NCBI RefSeq assembly: GCF_944323605.1
Contig: NZ_CALUTC010000003.1
Span: 96,736-160,735, forward strand
Direction: 5' to 3'
Origin: an uncultured Campylobacter sp.
GTDB taxonomy: Bacteria; Campylobacterota; Campylobacteria; Campylobacterales; Campylobacteraceae
Length of the DNA: 64,000 nucleotides
The notes under the pieces were generated by a model that made no database searches, was not told the DNA's origin, and saw only the letters and a program-made list of their open reading frames with translations. Below are positions 20,365 to 29,607 of this stretch, piece by piece. Every line of letters starts with the position of its first letter. The stretch's first letter is position 1. The position numbers were made by a program, and so were the translations under genes.

Positions 20365-21048
20365 CTAAGCTTCTTTTTTAAGCAAAAAATAAGTAGTTTT
20401 TTCCAGTTTTTCCTCAAATTTTTTCATCTTTGGCAAAAGCTCTCTAATTAAGGAGCGAAAATTTTTAAAACCATAATTTTGTGGGTTAAAATCAGAATAC
20501 TTATGCTTCATATTTGTGCTAATTTGTGCATATTCAGCACGTCCTTTCTCATCTATAAGTTGCTCTATGATATTAATCAAAGCGTTTAAATAATCCTCGC
20601 TTAAAATACCTTCTTTTTTATCGTATTTATCCAAATAAAAAAAGTCGCTAAAAGCATTTACGTATGATTTTATAGATTTTTCAAGCCCCATTCCTATAAC
20701 TTGCTTTTTGTTTTCTCTTAGCTTTTGCACCAGTGAAGTATAATCACTATCGCTTGAAACGATGACAAAAATATCTATATTTTTTTCATAAAATATACTC
20801 ATGATATCAGTGATTAAATACATATCGCTTGAGTTTTTGTTTGCTGCAAAATTAAATTGCTGCATTGCGATTAAAGAATGCTCGGCTACTTTTTCTTTCC
20901 AGGCTTGAATGCTTGTTTGAGTACAGTCTCCATAAATTCGTTTGATTAATATTTCTCCATAATCTGAAGCTATATCAAAAATACTCTTAGCATATTTTGC
21001 AGCAATATTTTCTGCATCTATAAAAATCGCTATACTTTTGTTATCCAT
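20365..21048 (-). CDS. NYN-domain nuclease with C-terminal LOTUS-like domain
   Basis: The 227-residue product starts MDNKSIAIFIDAENIAAKYA, the NYN (LabA/DUF88) PIN-like fold with its catalytic acidic residues (D11, D75 in SSDMYLITDI, D103 in SSDSDYTSLV). The C-terminal part (about 150-222) reads like a LOTUS/OST-HTH RNA-binding module (NFRSLIRELLPKM). RNA cleavage is predicted for the family; the target is unknown. It lies 23 bases downstream of xerH and could be cotranscribed with it. Confidence 0.8.
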   Translation of the reverse strand: MDNKSIAIFIDAENIAAKYAKSIFDIASDYGEILIKRIYGDCTQTSIQAWKEKVAEHSLIAMQQFNFAANKNSSDMYLITDIMSIFYEKNIDIFVIVSSDSDYTSLVQKLRENKKQVIGMGLEKSIKSYVNAFSDFFYLDKYDKKEGILSEDYLNALINIIEQLIDEKGRAEYAQISTNMKHKYSDFNPQNYGFKNFRSLIRELLPKMKKFEEKLEKTTYFLLKKEA

Positions 21049-21071
21049 TTTTAACCCCCTTTATAAAGCAA

Positions 21072-22139
21072 TCACTTCTTTTCGCTTACTTCTTTAGCTA
21101 CTTCAGCGGCAAGACGAAGTTTTTCATTATCAAAATGCGTATAAATTCTTGATGTATTTAAAGAAGCGTGTCCCAAAGCTTCTTGCACCAAAACCAAATC
21201 TTTTTGTTTTTTATAAAGTAGGGTGGCAAAAGTATGCCTTAGCATATGTGCTCCATTTTTTTGTTTGCGAATTCCAGCCTTAAATAAAATTTGCTCCACT
21301 ATCCTTGAAACATAAGCTTGAGTTAGGGACGAGCCTTTGTTGTTTGTAAAAAGAAGATTGTCTTTGTTGTTGTAATTTATGTTGATTTCATTTAAAAGAT
21401 GAGAGATTAATTCCTTTTTTACCATAACCACGCGGTATTTATTGCCCTTACCTCTAATCCTAAAAACATAAAGATCATTTTCCTCGCTTATATCTTTTAG
21501 CTTTAAATTTATCGCCTCGCTTACTCTTATGCCCGTAAAGATGATGATTTTGATGATAAGCTGGTTTCTTGCTGTATTTTTCTTAAAATCTGACTCATCT
21601 ATAGCTTCTAAAAAGCTTACAAGCTCATCTTCGCTCATATATTCGGGGAGCTTTTCACCTCTTAAACCACTTATACCAGCCCAATTTTTAAGGCTTATAT
21701 CATATACGTGTGCCTTGCCTTCCTCCTCGTTTTGTTTGTCTAAGAAGTCAAAAAAATTCATCATAGAAATTCTATAATTTTTCTTTGAAGCATCTGAAAG
21801 TGAGGCTGTTATACTTGCTAATACCTCTATGACAAGCTCTTCATCGATTTGTTTCATAGAATAAAGCTTGTAATTTATCAAATTTTCATACATCTTTTTT
21901 AGAGGTATAAAATACGTATTAACGCCGGTAAGTCCAGCATTTCTAGCTCTTTTTGCAAGAGAATCAAGCTCCTCTATGTGTTTGACATTGCGAGATAGGG
22001 CAAAATTTACTGCTGCTAACTCATTTGCGTTTTTGACTTCCTTATTAGACAAAGAATTTAGCTTAAATTTAACATAGCGAGTAAGCCAAAAGAGTAGAGA
22101 GCTTTTAAAATCTTCCTCACAGTCGAGCGGATATTTCAT
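21072..22139 (-). CDS. xerH: Tyrosine recombinase XerH
   Basis: XerH is the single Xer recombinase of Campylobacter and Helicobacter and resolves chromosome dimers at dif. The 355-residue protein has an N-terminal core-binding domain (about 10-150) and a catalytic domain with R205 (TGIRVSE), K231 (GKGNK), H298-x-x-R301 (HMLRH), H324 (LGHAS) and nucleophile Y333 (RIYTHF). All six residues are present. A TATTAT -10-like box is at 22167-22172 (minus strand). The dif-like site lies about 200 bp upstream. Confidence 0.95.
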   Translation of the reverse strand: MKYPLDCEEDFKSSLLFWLTRYVKFKLNSLSNKEVKNANELAAVNFALSRNVKHIEELDSLAKRARNAGLTGVNTYFIPLKKMYENLINYKLYSMKQIDEELVIEVLASITASLSDASKKNYRISMMNFFDFLDKQNEEEGKAHVYDISLKNWAGISGLRGEKLPEYMSEDELVSFLEAIDESDFKKNTARNQLIIKIIIFTGIRVSEAINLKLKDISEENDLYVFRIRGKGNKYRVVMVKKELISHLLNEININYNNKDNLLFTNNKGSSLTQAYVSRIVEQILFKAGIRKQKNGAHMLRHTFATLLYKKQKDLVLVQEALGHASLNTSRIYTHFDNEKLRLAAEVAKEVSEKK

Positions 22140-22734
22140 AAAATCTACCTTAAAAAAAGATTTTAAATAATACAGTAAAAAAATGAATTTAAAAAATAAT
22201 TAAAGATAGATTTTGTATTTATACAAGGTCTAAAAAATAAAAAAATATATTTTAAACTCTTTATAAATATATATTAAAATAAACTTAAATAATATGTAAA
22301 ATTATATGATAAAAGGTAAATTTATATCTATATTATAATTTTGTATTGAAAACTATAATTTTCAAACTTTTTTAAAAATACAAAAAGCTATACTCTACTA
22401 TCTTTTATAGGCTCTATTTTAAGGTATTTAAAGGATTTTACTTTTTATCAGACAAGAATTTATCCATAAAATTTTATATCTTTTTATACTAAAAAATTTA
22501 AGCATAAGAGTTCTAAAAATATTTTATTTTAAAAATTTATATTTGTGATTTTTTATATTAATTTATATTTTATATTTATATTTTTATCAAATTAAACTAT
22601 AAATGATAAAACTTAGCTTAAGATTTTTTTCTCTTATCTACCCTATTTTTAAAATACCTATGCTATTTTTTGCTTAAAAATTGATAAATTTTTATTTTTT
22701 AGATAAAATACTTTCAAAAATTTAAGGATAAAAT
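22140..22734. other. 595-bp AT-rich intergenic region carrying a dif-like site
   Basis: No coding frame that I can support lies between xerH and the YeiH-like gene, which diverge from here. The region is extremely A/T rich. Inside are the dif-like site (22339-22377), a weak xerH -10 (22167-22172) and a -10-like TAAAAT for the plus-strand gene (22704-22709). I see no other repeat, hairpin or RNA gene. Confidence 0.7.
22339..22377 (+). other. Probable chromosomal dif site for XerH
   Basis: Inverted arms TTGAAAA and TTTTCAA flank a 6-base spacer CTATAA, with flanking GTA on the left and ACTTTTTTAAAA on the right. It lies close to xerH, and the arm layout fits a Xer site. The same arms, with a different spacer, occur in the two repeats at 43.4 and 57.1 kb. 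This copy is taken as the native dif because it is single, is beside xerH and lacks the extra 47-bp flank of those repeats. Confidence 0.75.
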
Positions 22735-23706
22735 TTGTTATATTTTAAAGGTATTTTGCTTACATTTTTACTAGCACTGTTTTCAATATTTTTTGTTAAG
22801 TTAGATTTTATAGCTTCTTTTCACATATCAGCTCTTATCTTTGCTATACTTTTTGGGCTTGTTTTTTCTTTTTTGTATAAGGCTAAGGCTTCATCTTTAG
22901 AAAGCGGGGTTTCTTTTTCTGCAAAAAAACTTTTAAGGTTTGGCATAATTTTATATGCTTTTAATCTCTCTTTGACAGAACTAAGTCAAGTTGGCTTTTT
23001 AGGTATATTTTTTGCCATACTTTTGCTTACTTTTACCCTTGTTTTTGGTTTTTTTGTGGCTGTAAAAATTTTTAAGCTAGATAAAGAGCTTGCTATACTT
23101 ATTAGTGCTGGGACGGCTATTTGTGGTGCAGCAGCGGTTTTAGCACTTGAATCTGCCTTAAAAACAAAGTCTAGCAAAGCTTTTGTAGCGGTTTCAACTG
23201 TGGTTGTTTTTGGGCTTTTGGCTATGTTTATTTATCCTTTATTTTACGGGGTTTTTTCTTTTGATGAAAAGCAAATGGGTATCTTTTTGGGACTTTCCTT
23301 GCACGAGGTGGCAAATGTAGTAGGAGCTGGTGCTTTTATAAATGAAAATGTGGCAAATATAGCACTTATAACAAAGATGATAAGGGTTATCTTGCTTGTG
23401 CCTGTTTTGCTGATACTTCCCCTACTCTTAGATAAGAAAATGGAAAAAAGAAAGCTTCATATACCTTATTTTGCTTTAGTATTTTTGCTTTTAATCTTTG
23501 TAAATTCTTTTATAGCACTTCCAAGCTTTGTAGTTGAACTTTGTAAATTTTTATCATTGCTTTTTCTTGCTATGTCTATGTGTGCTTTGGGACTTCAGTT
23601 TGACATAGCTAAATTTAAAGAATCAGGTAAAAAAGCTTTTGGCTTTGCCCTACTTTTAACTTTATTTGTAGCTTTTTTAGCCTTTGTTTTAGCTTTGCTT
23701 TTTTAA
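22735..23706 (+). CDS. YeiH/UPF0324 family membrane protein
   Basis: The 323-residue protein has about nine hydrophobic helices and the family stretches GFFVAVKIFKLDKELAILIS, GTAICGAAAVLALESALK and LSLHEVANVVGAGAFI. The UPF0324/YeiH family is a group of putative exporters, some linked to sulfonate or sulfite handling; the substrate here is unknown. The start is TTG, 13 bases after AAGGATAAAA, with no better upstream start. The gene is followed by a convergent terminator. Confidence 0.85.
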   Translation: MLYFKGILLTFLLALFSIFFVKLDFIASFHISALIFAILFGLVFSFLYKAKASSLESGVSFSAKKLLRFGIILYAFNLSLTELSQVGFLGIFFAILLLTFTLVFGFFVAVKIFKLDKELAILISAGTAICGAAAVLALESALKTKSSKAFVAVSTVVVFGLLAMFIYPLFYGVFSFDEKQMGIFLGLSLHEVANVVGAGAFINENVANIALITKMIRVILLVPVLLILPLLLDKKMEKRKLHIPYFALVFLLLIFVNSFIALPSFVVELCKFLSLLFLAMSMCALGLQFDIAKFKESGKKAFGFALLLTLFVAFLAFVLALLF

Positions 23707-23766
23707 AACATTTATAAGACTCTAAAAAATAAGATATTTAAAAATGTGATAAAAGATTTAAGAAAG

Positions 23767-23789
23767 GCAAAAGGGACAAGCCCTTTTGC
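23767..23789 (-). terminator. Terminator after outer-membrane barrel gene 1
   Basis: A perfect 9-bp stem (GCAAAAGGG/CCCTTTTGC) with a 5-base loop lies 6 bases past the stop of the minus-strand barrel gene. It is followed on that strand by a T-rich run. It may also stop transcripts from the YeiH-like gene on the other strand. Confidence 0.75.
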
Positions 23790-23795
23790 GTGGTA

Positions 23796-24380
23796 TTAGA
23801 AGTTGTAAGAAGTTCTAAGACCTATGATAGAGTTGTCAATATCTTCAGAATTGTAAAGACCTGTTCTAGTGTAAAGTTCTGTAGAGAATTTAGAACCAAA
23901 TAGTTCATAATTTACTCTAAGACCAAGGTTTAAACCTAAATCAATGCTATTATATTTATCGCCTAATTGAATTCCTGCTACTTTATAGCTTTGTTCAAAA
24001 GTAGCATAACCAAGACCTAGACCACCAAATACACCAAATTCTGTACCACCTGAGCTGAAGTTGTAGATAGCATCAGCATTTACATAGATATTCCAAGGAG
24101 CTTTTATATGATATGGATCATCTTTATAAGCACCACCGAAATCTATGTTAGCATAGTATCTAGCACCAAAAGTGTCGCTAAACATTTGAGTATAACCACC
24201 ATATACACCAAATCTTAAAGCAGATTTATAATCTCCACCTGTTAGACCTAACCAAGAGATTTTATCTCCAGCTGAACCATATCCCCAGCTAAGACCTGCA
24301 AAATATCCACTTTCTTCAGCAACAGCAGCAGAAGAAACCAAAGCTGAAGCAACAGCTACACTAGCTAAGAATTTTTTCAT
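23796..24380 (-). CDS. Outer-membrane beta-barrel protein 1
   Basis: The 194-residue product has a clear signal peptide (MKKFLASVAVASALVSSAAVA). It is followed by alternating aromatic/Gly strands (YFAGLSWGYGSAG, GARYYANIDFGG, GFRVNYELFG-type) and ends in a terminal aromatic residue, TSYNF, as needed for Bam recognition. It fits a small eight-stranded OmpW/Opa-like barrel. A paralogue lies directly upstream (24562-25140); shared ends include GSKFSTELYTRTGLYNS. Function, pore or adhesin, is unknown. Confidence 0.85.
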   Translation of the reverse strand: MKKFLASVAVASALVSSAAVAEESGYFAGLSWGYGSAGDKISWLGLTGGDYKSALRFGVYGGYTQMFSDTFGARYYANIDFGGAYKDDPYHIKAPWNIYVNADAIYNFSSGGTEFGVFGGLGLGYATFEQSYKVAGIQLGDKYNSIDLGLNLGLRVNYELFGSKFSTELYTRTGLYNSEDIDNSIIGLRTSYNF

Positions 24381-24406
24381 AGCAAATTCCTTTATAAAGA
24401 AAATTC

Positions 24407-24441
24407 ATTGTTTTTTACAAAACAATCAGCCGAAATTCTAG
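24407..24441 (-). promoter_or_regulatory. Promoter with mRNA 5'-end stem-loop for barrel gene 1
   Basis: On the minus strand a -10-like TAGAAT (24436-24441) predicts transcription starting near 24428. Immediately after comes a perfect 8-bp stem-loop (ATTGTTTT, loop, AAAACAAT; 24407-24426) and then the AAGGA ribosome site. A 5'-terminal hairpin of this kind is known to stabilise abundant outer-membrane mRNAs such as ompA. A protein operator is the alternative. Confidence 0.5.
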
Positions 24442-24528
24442 CTAATCTTTTCTTAATAAATACTTAATTGTGGCTTATTTTAGGTTTTTGAGTGAAAATT
24501 TTAAGAATAAGGCTTATAAAATAATAGT

Positions 24529-24556
24529 TTAAGATATGGCACAAACCATATCTTAA
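24529..24556 (-). terminator. Terminator after outer-membrane barrel gene 2
   Basis: An 11-bp perfect stem (TTAAGATATGG/CCATATCTTAA) with a 6-base loop begins 6 bases after the stop of the second barrel gene, followed on the minus strand by a T/A-rich run. This suggests that the two barrel genes are separate transcription units. Confidence 0.7.
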
Positions 24557-24561
24557 GGGTT

Positions 24562-25140
24562 TTAAAAGAGATAAGAGGTTCTAATGCCTATTTGAGAATC
24601 GCTACCGTTTAAAACAGAATCTATAAGTCCGGTGCGGGTGTAAAGCTCTGTGCTAAATTTAGAACCAAAAGCTTCATAATTTATCCTAGCTCCTAAGTTT
24701 ATGCCAAGACCTAAGCCTGTTTCGCTATTAGAATACCTTCCTGCAGTTTCTTTTCCGCTTATAAAGCCAAGTGCTACACCGCCATAAACAGAGTATTCTA
24801 AATCGCCTTGCTCTAAGAATTTGTATAAGACATCAGCATTTGCGTAAAGATTTGTAGTAGAATAATGAGGATTATTCTTTCCTTTTGTGTAATCCGTTCC
24901 AAAATCTAAGCTAAGATAATATCTAAAGCCCAAATTCGCATCTCTCATATCTGTATAACCGCCATAAAGTCCGAATCTATGCCCTGTGTAAGCATCACTA
25001 CCAATCAAACCTAGCAAAGATATACCATCGGTAAAAGAGCCGTAAGCATAGCTTAAACCTGCGAAGTAATTGTCACTTTCAGCCATAGCAGAGCTAGAAA
25101 GAACGCAAACTAAAGCTGTAGAAGCTAAAATTTTTCTCAT
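24562..25140 (-). CDS. Outer-membrane beta-barrel protein 2 (paralogue)
   Basis: The 192-residue product is a paralogue of the protein downstream: signal peptide MRKILASTALVCVLSSSAMA, then FAGLSYAYGSFTDGISLLGL, GLYGGYTDMRDANLGFRYYL and GSKFSTELYTRTGLIDS, ending TSYLF. It is a predicted small outer-membrane barrel. Sequence between the conserved strands (likely surface loops) differs most between the two copies, which fits diversification after tandem duplication. Function is unknown. Confidence 0.85.
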   Translation of the reverse strand: MRKILASTALVCVLSSSAMAESDNYFAGLSYAYGSFTDGISLLGLIGSDAYTGHRFGLYGGYTDMRDANLGFRYYLSLDFGTDYTKGKNNPHYSTTNLYANADVLYKFLEQGDLEYSVYGGVALGFISGKETAGRYSNSETGLGLGINLGARINYEAFGSKFSTELYTRTGLIDSVLNGSDSQIGIRTSYLF

Positions 25141-25208
25141 AAGTTTCCTTTATTTTTAGTAAAAGCGTGATTTTAACCTATAAAAGTTAAACAATTCTAA
25201 ACAAAATT

Positions 25209-26039
25209 TTAATCCCCGTTTTCTCTTATAAATTTTTCATCATTTTGCAAGGTATCTACAAAACGCCCTACCCTATCCCAGCGGATATTTCTTTGGCTGT
25301 CTATGGAAAAATACACAAACCAAGGCTTACCTACTATGTATTTATAAGGCACAGAACCCCAAAAACGGCTGTCTTCTGAGTCTGTTCTATTATCTCCCAT
25401 CATAAAATACTCGTTTTCAGGCACTACAAAGCTGTAAGCATTTGCACCAGAAAAGCCCATTTCTCCAAATTCTGATAAATTTTCTGCTTGCATTGCAAAT
25501 TTGTCTAAAGATAAGGCGATTTGAAAAATTTCATTTAAATCCCTGCCTTTATCATAGTGAATTCCTTTGTTTTTATAAGGCTCTTTCACAAAGAGTTTAT
25601 TTTTTATATACACAAGATCATTTGGGTAATGCTTTTTCATATACTCATCGCCCTCGCTCATGCTTACATAAAGGGCATTTGCGGTGATTATGACTTCATC
25701 GTTTCCCTTTGCAACGCATCTTTTTACGAAATGAATTTTTGGCTCTTTTGGATACCTAAAAACCACTATATCGCCTCTTTGCGGTCCTTTTGCAGAGATT
25801 AAATGCCCATCGCCGTCAAAATCAGGCAAAACAGGAAGTTCTATCCAAGGTAAATGTGGGGTCGGTATGCCATAAGAAAATTTTTTTACAAATAAAAAAT
25901 CCCCCACAAGTAAAGAATTTTTCATAGAACCGCTAGGTATGGTAAAGGCTTGGATACAGAAAAATAGAAGCAAAAGGACTATGATTATCGTGCCTAGCCA
26001 CGAATTTGAAAAGGAGCTTAGTTTTTTAAAGAAATTCAT
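25209..26039 (-). CDS. lepB: Signal peptidase I
   Basis: LepB cleaves Sec and Tat signal peptides at the periplasmic face. The 276-residue protein has one N-terminal membrane helix (about 13-33), the catalytic Ser in PSGSMKNSLLVGDFLFVKK, the general-base Lys region RGDIVVFRYPKEPKIHFVKR and box E GDNRTDSEDSRFWG. It starts 3 bases after folD ends, so the two are an operon. Confidence 0.96.
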   Translation of the reverse strand: MNFFKKLSSFSNSWLGTIIIVLLLLFFCIQAFTIPSGSMKNSLLVGDFLFVKKFSYGIPTPHLPWIELPVLPDFDGDGHLISAKGPQRGDIVVFRYPKEPKIHFVKRCVAKGNDEVIITANALYVSMSEGDEYMKKHYPNDLVYIKNKLFVKEPYKNKGIHYDKGRDLNEIFQIALSLDKFAMQAENLSEFGEMGFSGANAYSFVVPENEYFMMGDNRTDSEDSRFWGSVPYKYIVGKPWFVYFSIDSQRNIRWDRVGRFVDTLQNDEKFIRENGD

Positions 26040-26042
26040 TTT

Positions 26043-26894
26043 TTAACCTTGTTTTAGTCTATTTTTAGCGGATTTGATAGTATTTTTAAGAAGCATTGCT
26101 ATAGTCATAGGACCTACTCCGCCCGGCACAGGACTTATAAAAGAGGCTTTTTTACTAACATTTTGAAAATCAACATCGCCTACTAAAACACCATTTACTT
26201 TATTTATACCCACATCTACTACTATAACACCTTCTTTGACCATATCAGCCTTTAGCAAATTTACGCAACCAGCGGCACAAATTATAAGCTCGGCTTCTTT
26301 TGTATAAAGGCTTAGATCCTTTGTTTGCAAATGACAAATGCTAACAGTAGCACCTTCGTTTAAAAGCATAGCCGCCATAGGCTTTCCTACTATATTTGAA
26401 GCACCTATGACAACGGCATTTAAGCCGCTTAGTTTTATATCATAAGCCCTTAAAAGCTCTATGATACCGGCTGGAGTGCAAGGCAAAAACGAACCTTTTA
26501 TATCACTATGCAAAAAGCCTACATTGCTTGGGTGAAAACCGTCTACGTCTTTGTTTGAATTTATGCTTTGTATGATTATGTCTTTGTTTATATGCTTTGG
26601 TAGAGGCAATTGAACTAAGATACCATCTATACTATCATCGTAATTTAGCGTGTTTATGAGTGCTAAAAGCTCGCTTTGAGTGGTTTCTTCATTTAGCTCG
26701 TAAAGTATGGACTTTATGCCACAAGATTCACAAGCTTTGGTTTTGTTTGTAACGTAAGTTTTACTAGCTGGATTATCTCCTACTAATATAACCGCTAATG
26801 CCGGTAGTATAGAATTTTGCCTTAGTAATTCTACTTCTTGTTTTATCTCATCTTTGATTTTTTGACTTATTTTTTTGCCGTCAAGTATAGTCAT
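26043..26894 (-). CDS. folD: Methylene-THF dehydrogenase/cyclohydrolase FolD
   Basis: FolD interconverts methylene-, methenyl- and formyl-tetrahydrofolate, supplying PurH with its formyl donor. The 283-residue protein has the active-site region SKTYVTNKTKACESCGI (Y51 and K55 by family analogy), VQLPLPKH near 95 and the NADP-binding part VIGASNIVGKPMAAMLL near 162, ending with SPVPGGVGPMTIAML. It is upstream of lepB and diverges from the cytochrome gene. Confidence 0.96.
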   Translation of the reverse strand: MTILDGKKISQKIKDEIKQEVELLRQNSILPALAVILVGDNPASKTYVTNKTKACESCGIKSILYELNEETTQSELLALINTLNYDDSIDGILVQLPLPKHINKDIIIQSINSNKDVDGFHPSNVGFLHSDIKGSFLPCTPAGIIELLRAYDIKLSGLNAVVIGASNIVGKPMAAMLLNEGATVSICHLQTKDLSLYTKEAELIICAAGCVNLLKADMVKEGVIVVDVGINKVNGVLVGDVDFQNVSKKASFISPVPGGVGPMTIAMLLKNTIKSAKNRLKQG

Positions 26895-26956
26895 TTATAT
26901 CCTTTTAAAAATAAAAAGTGTATTATAACACAATCTTTATTTATCAAGGTTGCTTA

Positions 26957-27328
26957 ATGAAAATAATATTTTTTACTGTTTTATTTTTATTTTTTTTACA
27001 AGCAAATTTACAAGCAAATGATTTTATAAGTGCGAAAGAATACTCTAAAATGCTTTATGAAAACCCACGTGGCATAGGTTGCAATAAATGCCACGGAGCA
27101 AATGGAGAAATGCAAATTTTAGGACATTATGAAAAAAAGGGCAAAAGAACAGCTTTTGTCGTGCCTAGCATACAAAATTTAGGCTTTGAGGAATTTAAAA
27201 AATCATTAAACGAAACAAAAGAAGCAAGTAGTATAATGCCTAGTTACTCTTTAACAGAAAATGAAATTTTAGTTTTGTATAATTATATACAAGAAAAAAC
27301 CAAGGAGCAAAACAATGCAAAGCAATGA
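26957..27328 (+). CDS. Periplasmic monohaem c-type cytochrome
   Basis: From ATG 26957 the 123-residue protein has a signal peptide ([20 protein letters not shown]) and one haem-binding CNKCH near 40, with a distal Met candidate in SIMPSYSLT. The longer reading from 26918 adds a poor leader and lacks a good RBS. It overlaps hemL by 14 bases. The redox partner is not evident. Confidence 0.85.
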   Translation: MKIIFFTVLFLFFLQANLQANDFISAKEYSKMLYENPRGIGCNKCHGANGEMQILGHYEKKGKRTAFVVPSIQNLGFEEFKKSLNETKEASSIMPSYSLTENEILVLYNYIQEKTKEQNNAKQ

Positions 27329-28592
27329 ACAAGCTTTTAAAGAAGCGTTAAAATACATACCAGGCGGTGTAAATTCGCCTGTAAGAGCGTTTAAGTCTGT
27401 AAATGCAAATCCACTTTTTATAGAAAGCGGAAAAGGTGCTTATATAAAAGATATAGAGGGAAACTCTTATATAGATTTTGTGCAAAGTTGGGGTCCTTTG
27501 CTATTTGGGCACTGTGATATTGATATAATGAAAGCTTGTAAAAAAGCTCTTAAGAAAGGTTCTTCCTTTGGAGCCCCTACTTTGATAGAAACAAAACTTG
27601 CAAAAGCTATTTTAAAAGAATTTAAACACATGGATAAAATTCGTTTTGTAAGCTCTGGAACAGAGGCAACTATGTCCGCTATAAGACTTGCTAGAGGCTA
27701 CACAAATAAGGCTAAGATACTTAAATTTGAAGGTTGTTATCACGGGCATTCTGATTCCTTGCTAGTAAGTGCTGGAAGCGGTGCTGCTACTTTTAACACA
27801 CCGTCTTCTTTAGGAGTTTTGCAAGAGGTGGCTAATAATACATTAGTCGCTACATACAATGACATAAAAAGCGTAGAAGATCTTTTTGAAAAACACAAGG
27901 ATATAGCCTGTGTTATAATAGAGCCAATAGCTGGAAATATGGGCTTGATACCTGCGAAACTTGATTTTTTGAAAAAACTTAGAAAATTATGCACTGAAAA
28001 TAAAACCTTGCTTATCTTTGATGAAGTTATGAGCGGTTTTCGTGCTTCTTTGAAGGGTTCTTTTGGTATAAATGGCATAGAAGCTGACATAATAACTTTT
28101 GGTAAGGTTATAGGAGGGGGATTGCCTGCGGCTGCATTTGCTGCTAAAGATAAAATAATGCACATTTTAAGCCCTTTAGGCGGAGTGTATCAAGCAGGTA
28201 CTTTGAGCGGAAACCCTCTTGCAATGGCTGCTGGACTTGCTAGTCTTAAAAAGGCAAAAAAAGATAAAAATCTTTACAAAAGGCTTGGAAAATTAGCCCA
28301 AAGTCTTAGCACTGGCTTACAAGAAGCGGCGAATATAGCTAATATCCCTTTGCAAACCTGCTCGGTAGGCTCTATGTTTGGCTTTTTCTTTAATGAAAAT
28401 GAAGTGAATAATTACAAAGACGCTATGAAGTCAAATTTAAAGCACTTTGCCTCTTTTCATAAGGCTATGCTAAAAAGAGGGGTTTATCTTGCTTGTTCGC
28501 AGTTTGAGGTTGGTTTTATCTGTGATAAAATGAATGAAAAAATTATAGATAAGACTATAAATGCAGCCTTTGAGAGTATGAAAGAACTATGA
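27315..28592 (+). CDS. hemL: Glutamate-1-semialdehyde 2,1-aminomutase
   Basis: HemL makes 5-aminolevulinate from glutamate-1-semialdehyde in the C5 haem pathway. The 425-residue PLP enzyme shows [11 protein letters not shown] at the start, [16 protein letters not shown] near 115, [10 protein letters not shown] near 197, the aspartate in FDEVMSGFR and the PLP Lys in [15 protein letters not shown] near 265. Its neighbours are a c-type cytochrome and a small membrane protein. Confidence 0.97.
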   Translation: MQSNEQAFKEALKYIPGGVNSPVRAFKSVNANPLFIESGKGAYIKDIEGNSYIDFVQSWGPLLFGHCDIDIMKACKKALKKGSSFGAPTLIETKLAKAILKEFKHMDKIRFVSSGTEATMSAIRLARGYTNKAKILKFEGCYHGHSDSLLVSAGSGAATFNTPSSLGVLQEVANNTLVATYNDIKSVEDLFEKHKDIACVIIEPIAGNMGLIPAKLDFLKKLRKLCTENKTLLIFDEVMSGFRASLKGSFGINGIEADIITFGKVIGGGLPAAAFAAKDKIMHILSPLGGVYQAGTLSGNPLAMAAGLASLKKAKKDKNLYKRLGKLAQSLSTGLQEAANIANIPLQTCSVGSMFGFFFNENEVNNYKDAMKSNLKHFASFHKAMLKRGVYLACSQFEVGFICDKMNEKIIDKTINAAFESMKEL

Positions 28593-28858
28593 GTAAAAGA
28601 GCTAAGATAGTAAAAGAAAGCGTAAAAGCAGCCGATGGGCTTTCTCTTGGAATTTCCATTGTGGTTGCTGTGCTGATAGGGATTGGTATAGGGTATTTTT
28701 TAAAGGATCTTACTGGCTCTTTGGCATTGTTTTTCTTGGGCGTGTTTATAGGAGTTGGGGCTGCTATACTTAATGTATATAAAGCGTATAAAGCACAAGT
28801 TAAAGAATACGAGGAATTTAAAGAGGATAAAAGATACCAAAAAGATGAGTTTCAATGA
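28589..28858 (+). CDS. AtpZ/AtpI-like two-helix membrane protein
   Basis: The 89-residue protein has two close transmembrane helices (about 20-40 and 47-68) joined by a short turn: [19 protein letters not shown]. This matches the AtpZ/AtpI family, which assists ATP synthase or ion transport. It overlaps the hemL stop by 4 bases. The assignment rests on topology and the GYFLKD-like turn. Confidence 0.7.
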   Translation: MSKRAKIVKESVKAADGLSLGISIVVAVLIGIGIGYFLKDLTGSLALFFLGVFIGVGAAILNVYKAYKAQVKEYEEFKEDKRYQKDEFQ

Positions 28859-28887
28859 AAATAAAATAAATTAAAAGGAAAGAGCAA

Positions 28888-29538
28888 ATGAGTAAAATTA
28901 AAATGCTCTTTTGTAGCCTTTTGTGTTTGAATTTGGCATTTGCTCAAGTGCAAAATATGAAAAAAGATGATTTTTTTAAAGCTGTCAAAGAATCAAATAT
29001 AGACAAGATACAATACTTTTTAGAGGGTGGTTTTGATATAAACGCAAAAGATGAAAGAGGTAGAAACGCTATACTGATAGCAACTTATAAGGATGATGTA
29101 AAACTCGTTAAATTTTTATATCAAAATGGCGGAGATGTTAATGATAGAGATGAGAATTTAAATTCGGCTTTTTTGTATGCAGGGGCAAATGGAAAGCTTG
29201 AAATTTTAAAGATAATACATAAAAAAGCTAAGGTAAATTCCGTTTTTAACCGCTTTGGCGGAAATGCTTTGATACCAGCTTGTGAAAAAGGGCATTTTGA
29301 AACTGCTAAATTTTTGCTAGAAAATACAGATATAAATGTAAATCACGTAAATAATTTATCTTGGACTGCCTTGTTGGAAGTTCTCATTTTAGGAGACGGG
29401 AGTAAAAAATATGTAGATATAACAAGGCTTTTGCTAGAACACAAAGCAGATAAAAATATAAAAGATAATCAAGGCAAAACAGCTATTGACTACGCTAAGG
29501 AAAGGGGATTTAAGGAGATAGAGAAGCTTTTGAGGTAA
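28888..29538 (+). CDS. Secreted ankyrin-repeat protein
   Basis: The 216-residue protein has a signal peptide (MSKIKMLFCSLLCLNLAFA) and about five ankyrin repeats, such as GFDINAKDERGRNAILIATY and NGGDVNDRDENLNSAFLYAG. It is probably periplasmic. Campylobacter has similar exported ankyrin proteins of unknown or catalase-related role; there is no catalase gene here. It converges on the phase-variable glycosyltransferase. Confidence 0.82.
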   Translation: MSKIKMLFCSLLCLNLAFAQVQNMKKDDFFKAVKESNIDKIQYFLEGGFDINAKDERGRNAILIATYKDDVKLVKFLYQNGGDVNDRDENLNSAFLYAGANGKLEILKIIHKKAKVNSVFNRFGGNALIPACEKGHFETAKFLLENTDINVNHVNNLSWTALLEVLILGDGSKKYVDITRLLLEHKADKNIKDNQGKTAIDYAKERGFKEIEKLLR

Positions 29539-29607
29539 GCTAGGCTAAATGATCTTGCTTAGCTCGTATTTATGTATTTTCACTTCCTTTTAAACTCCCT
29601 CTTTATC

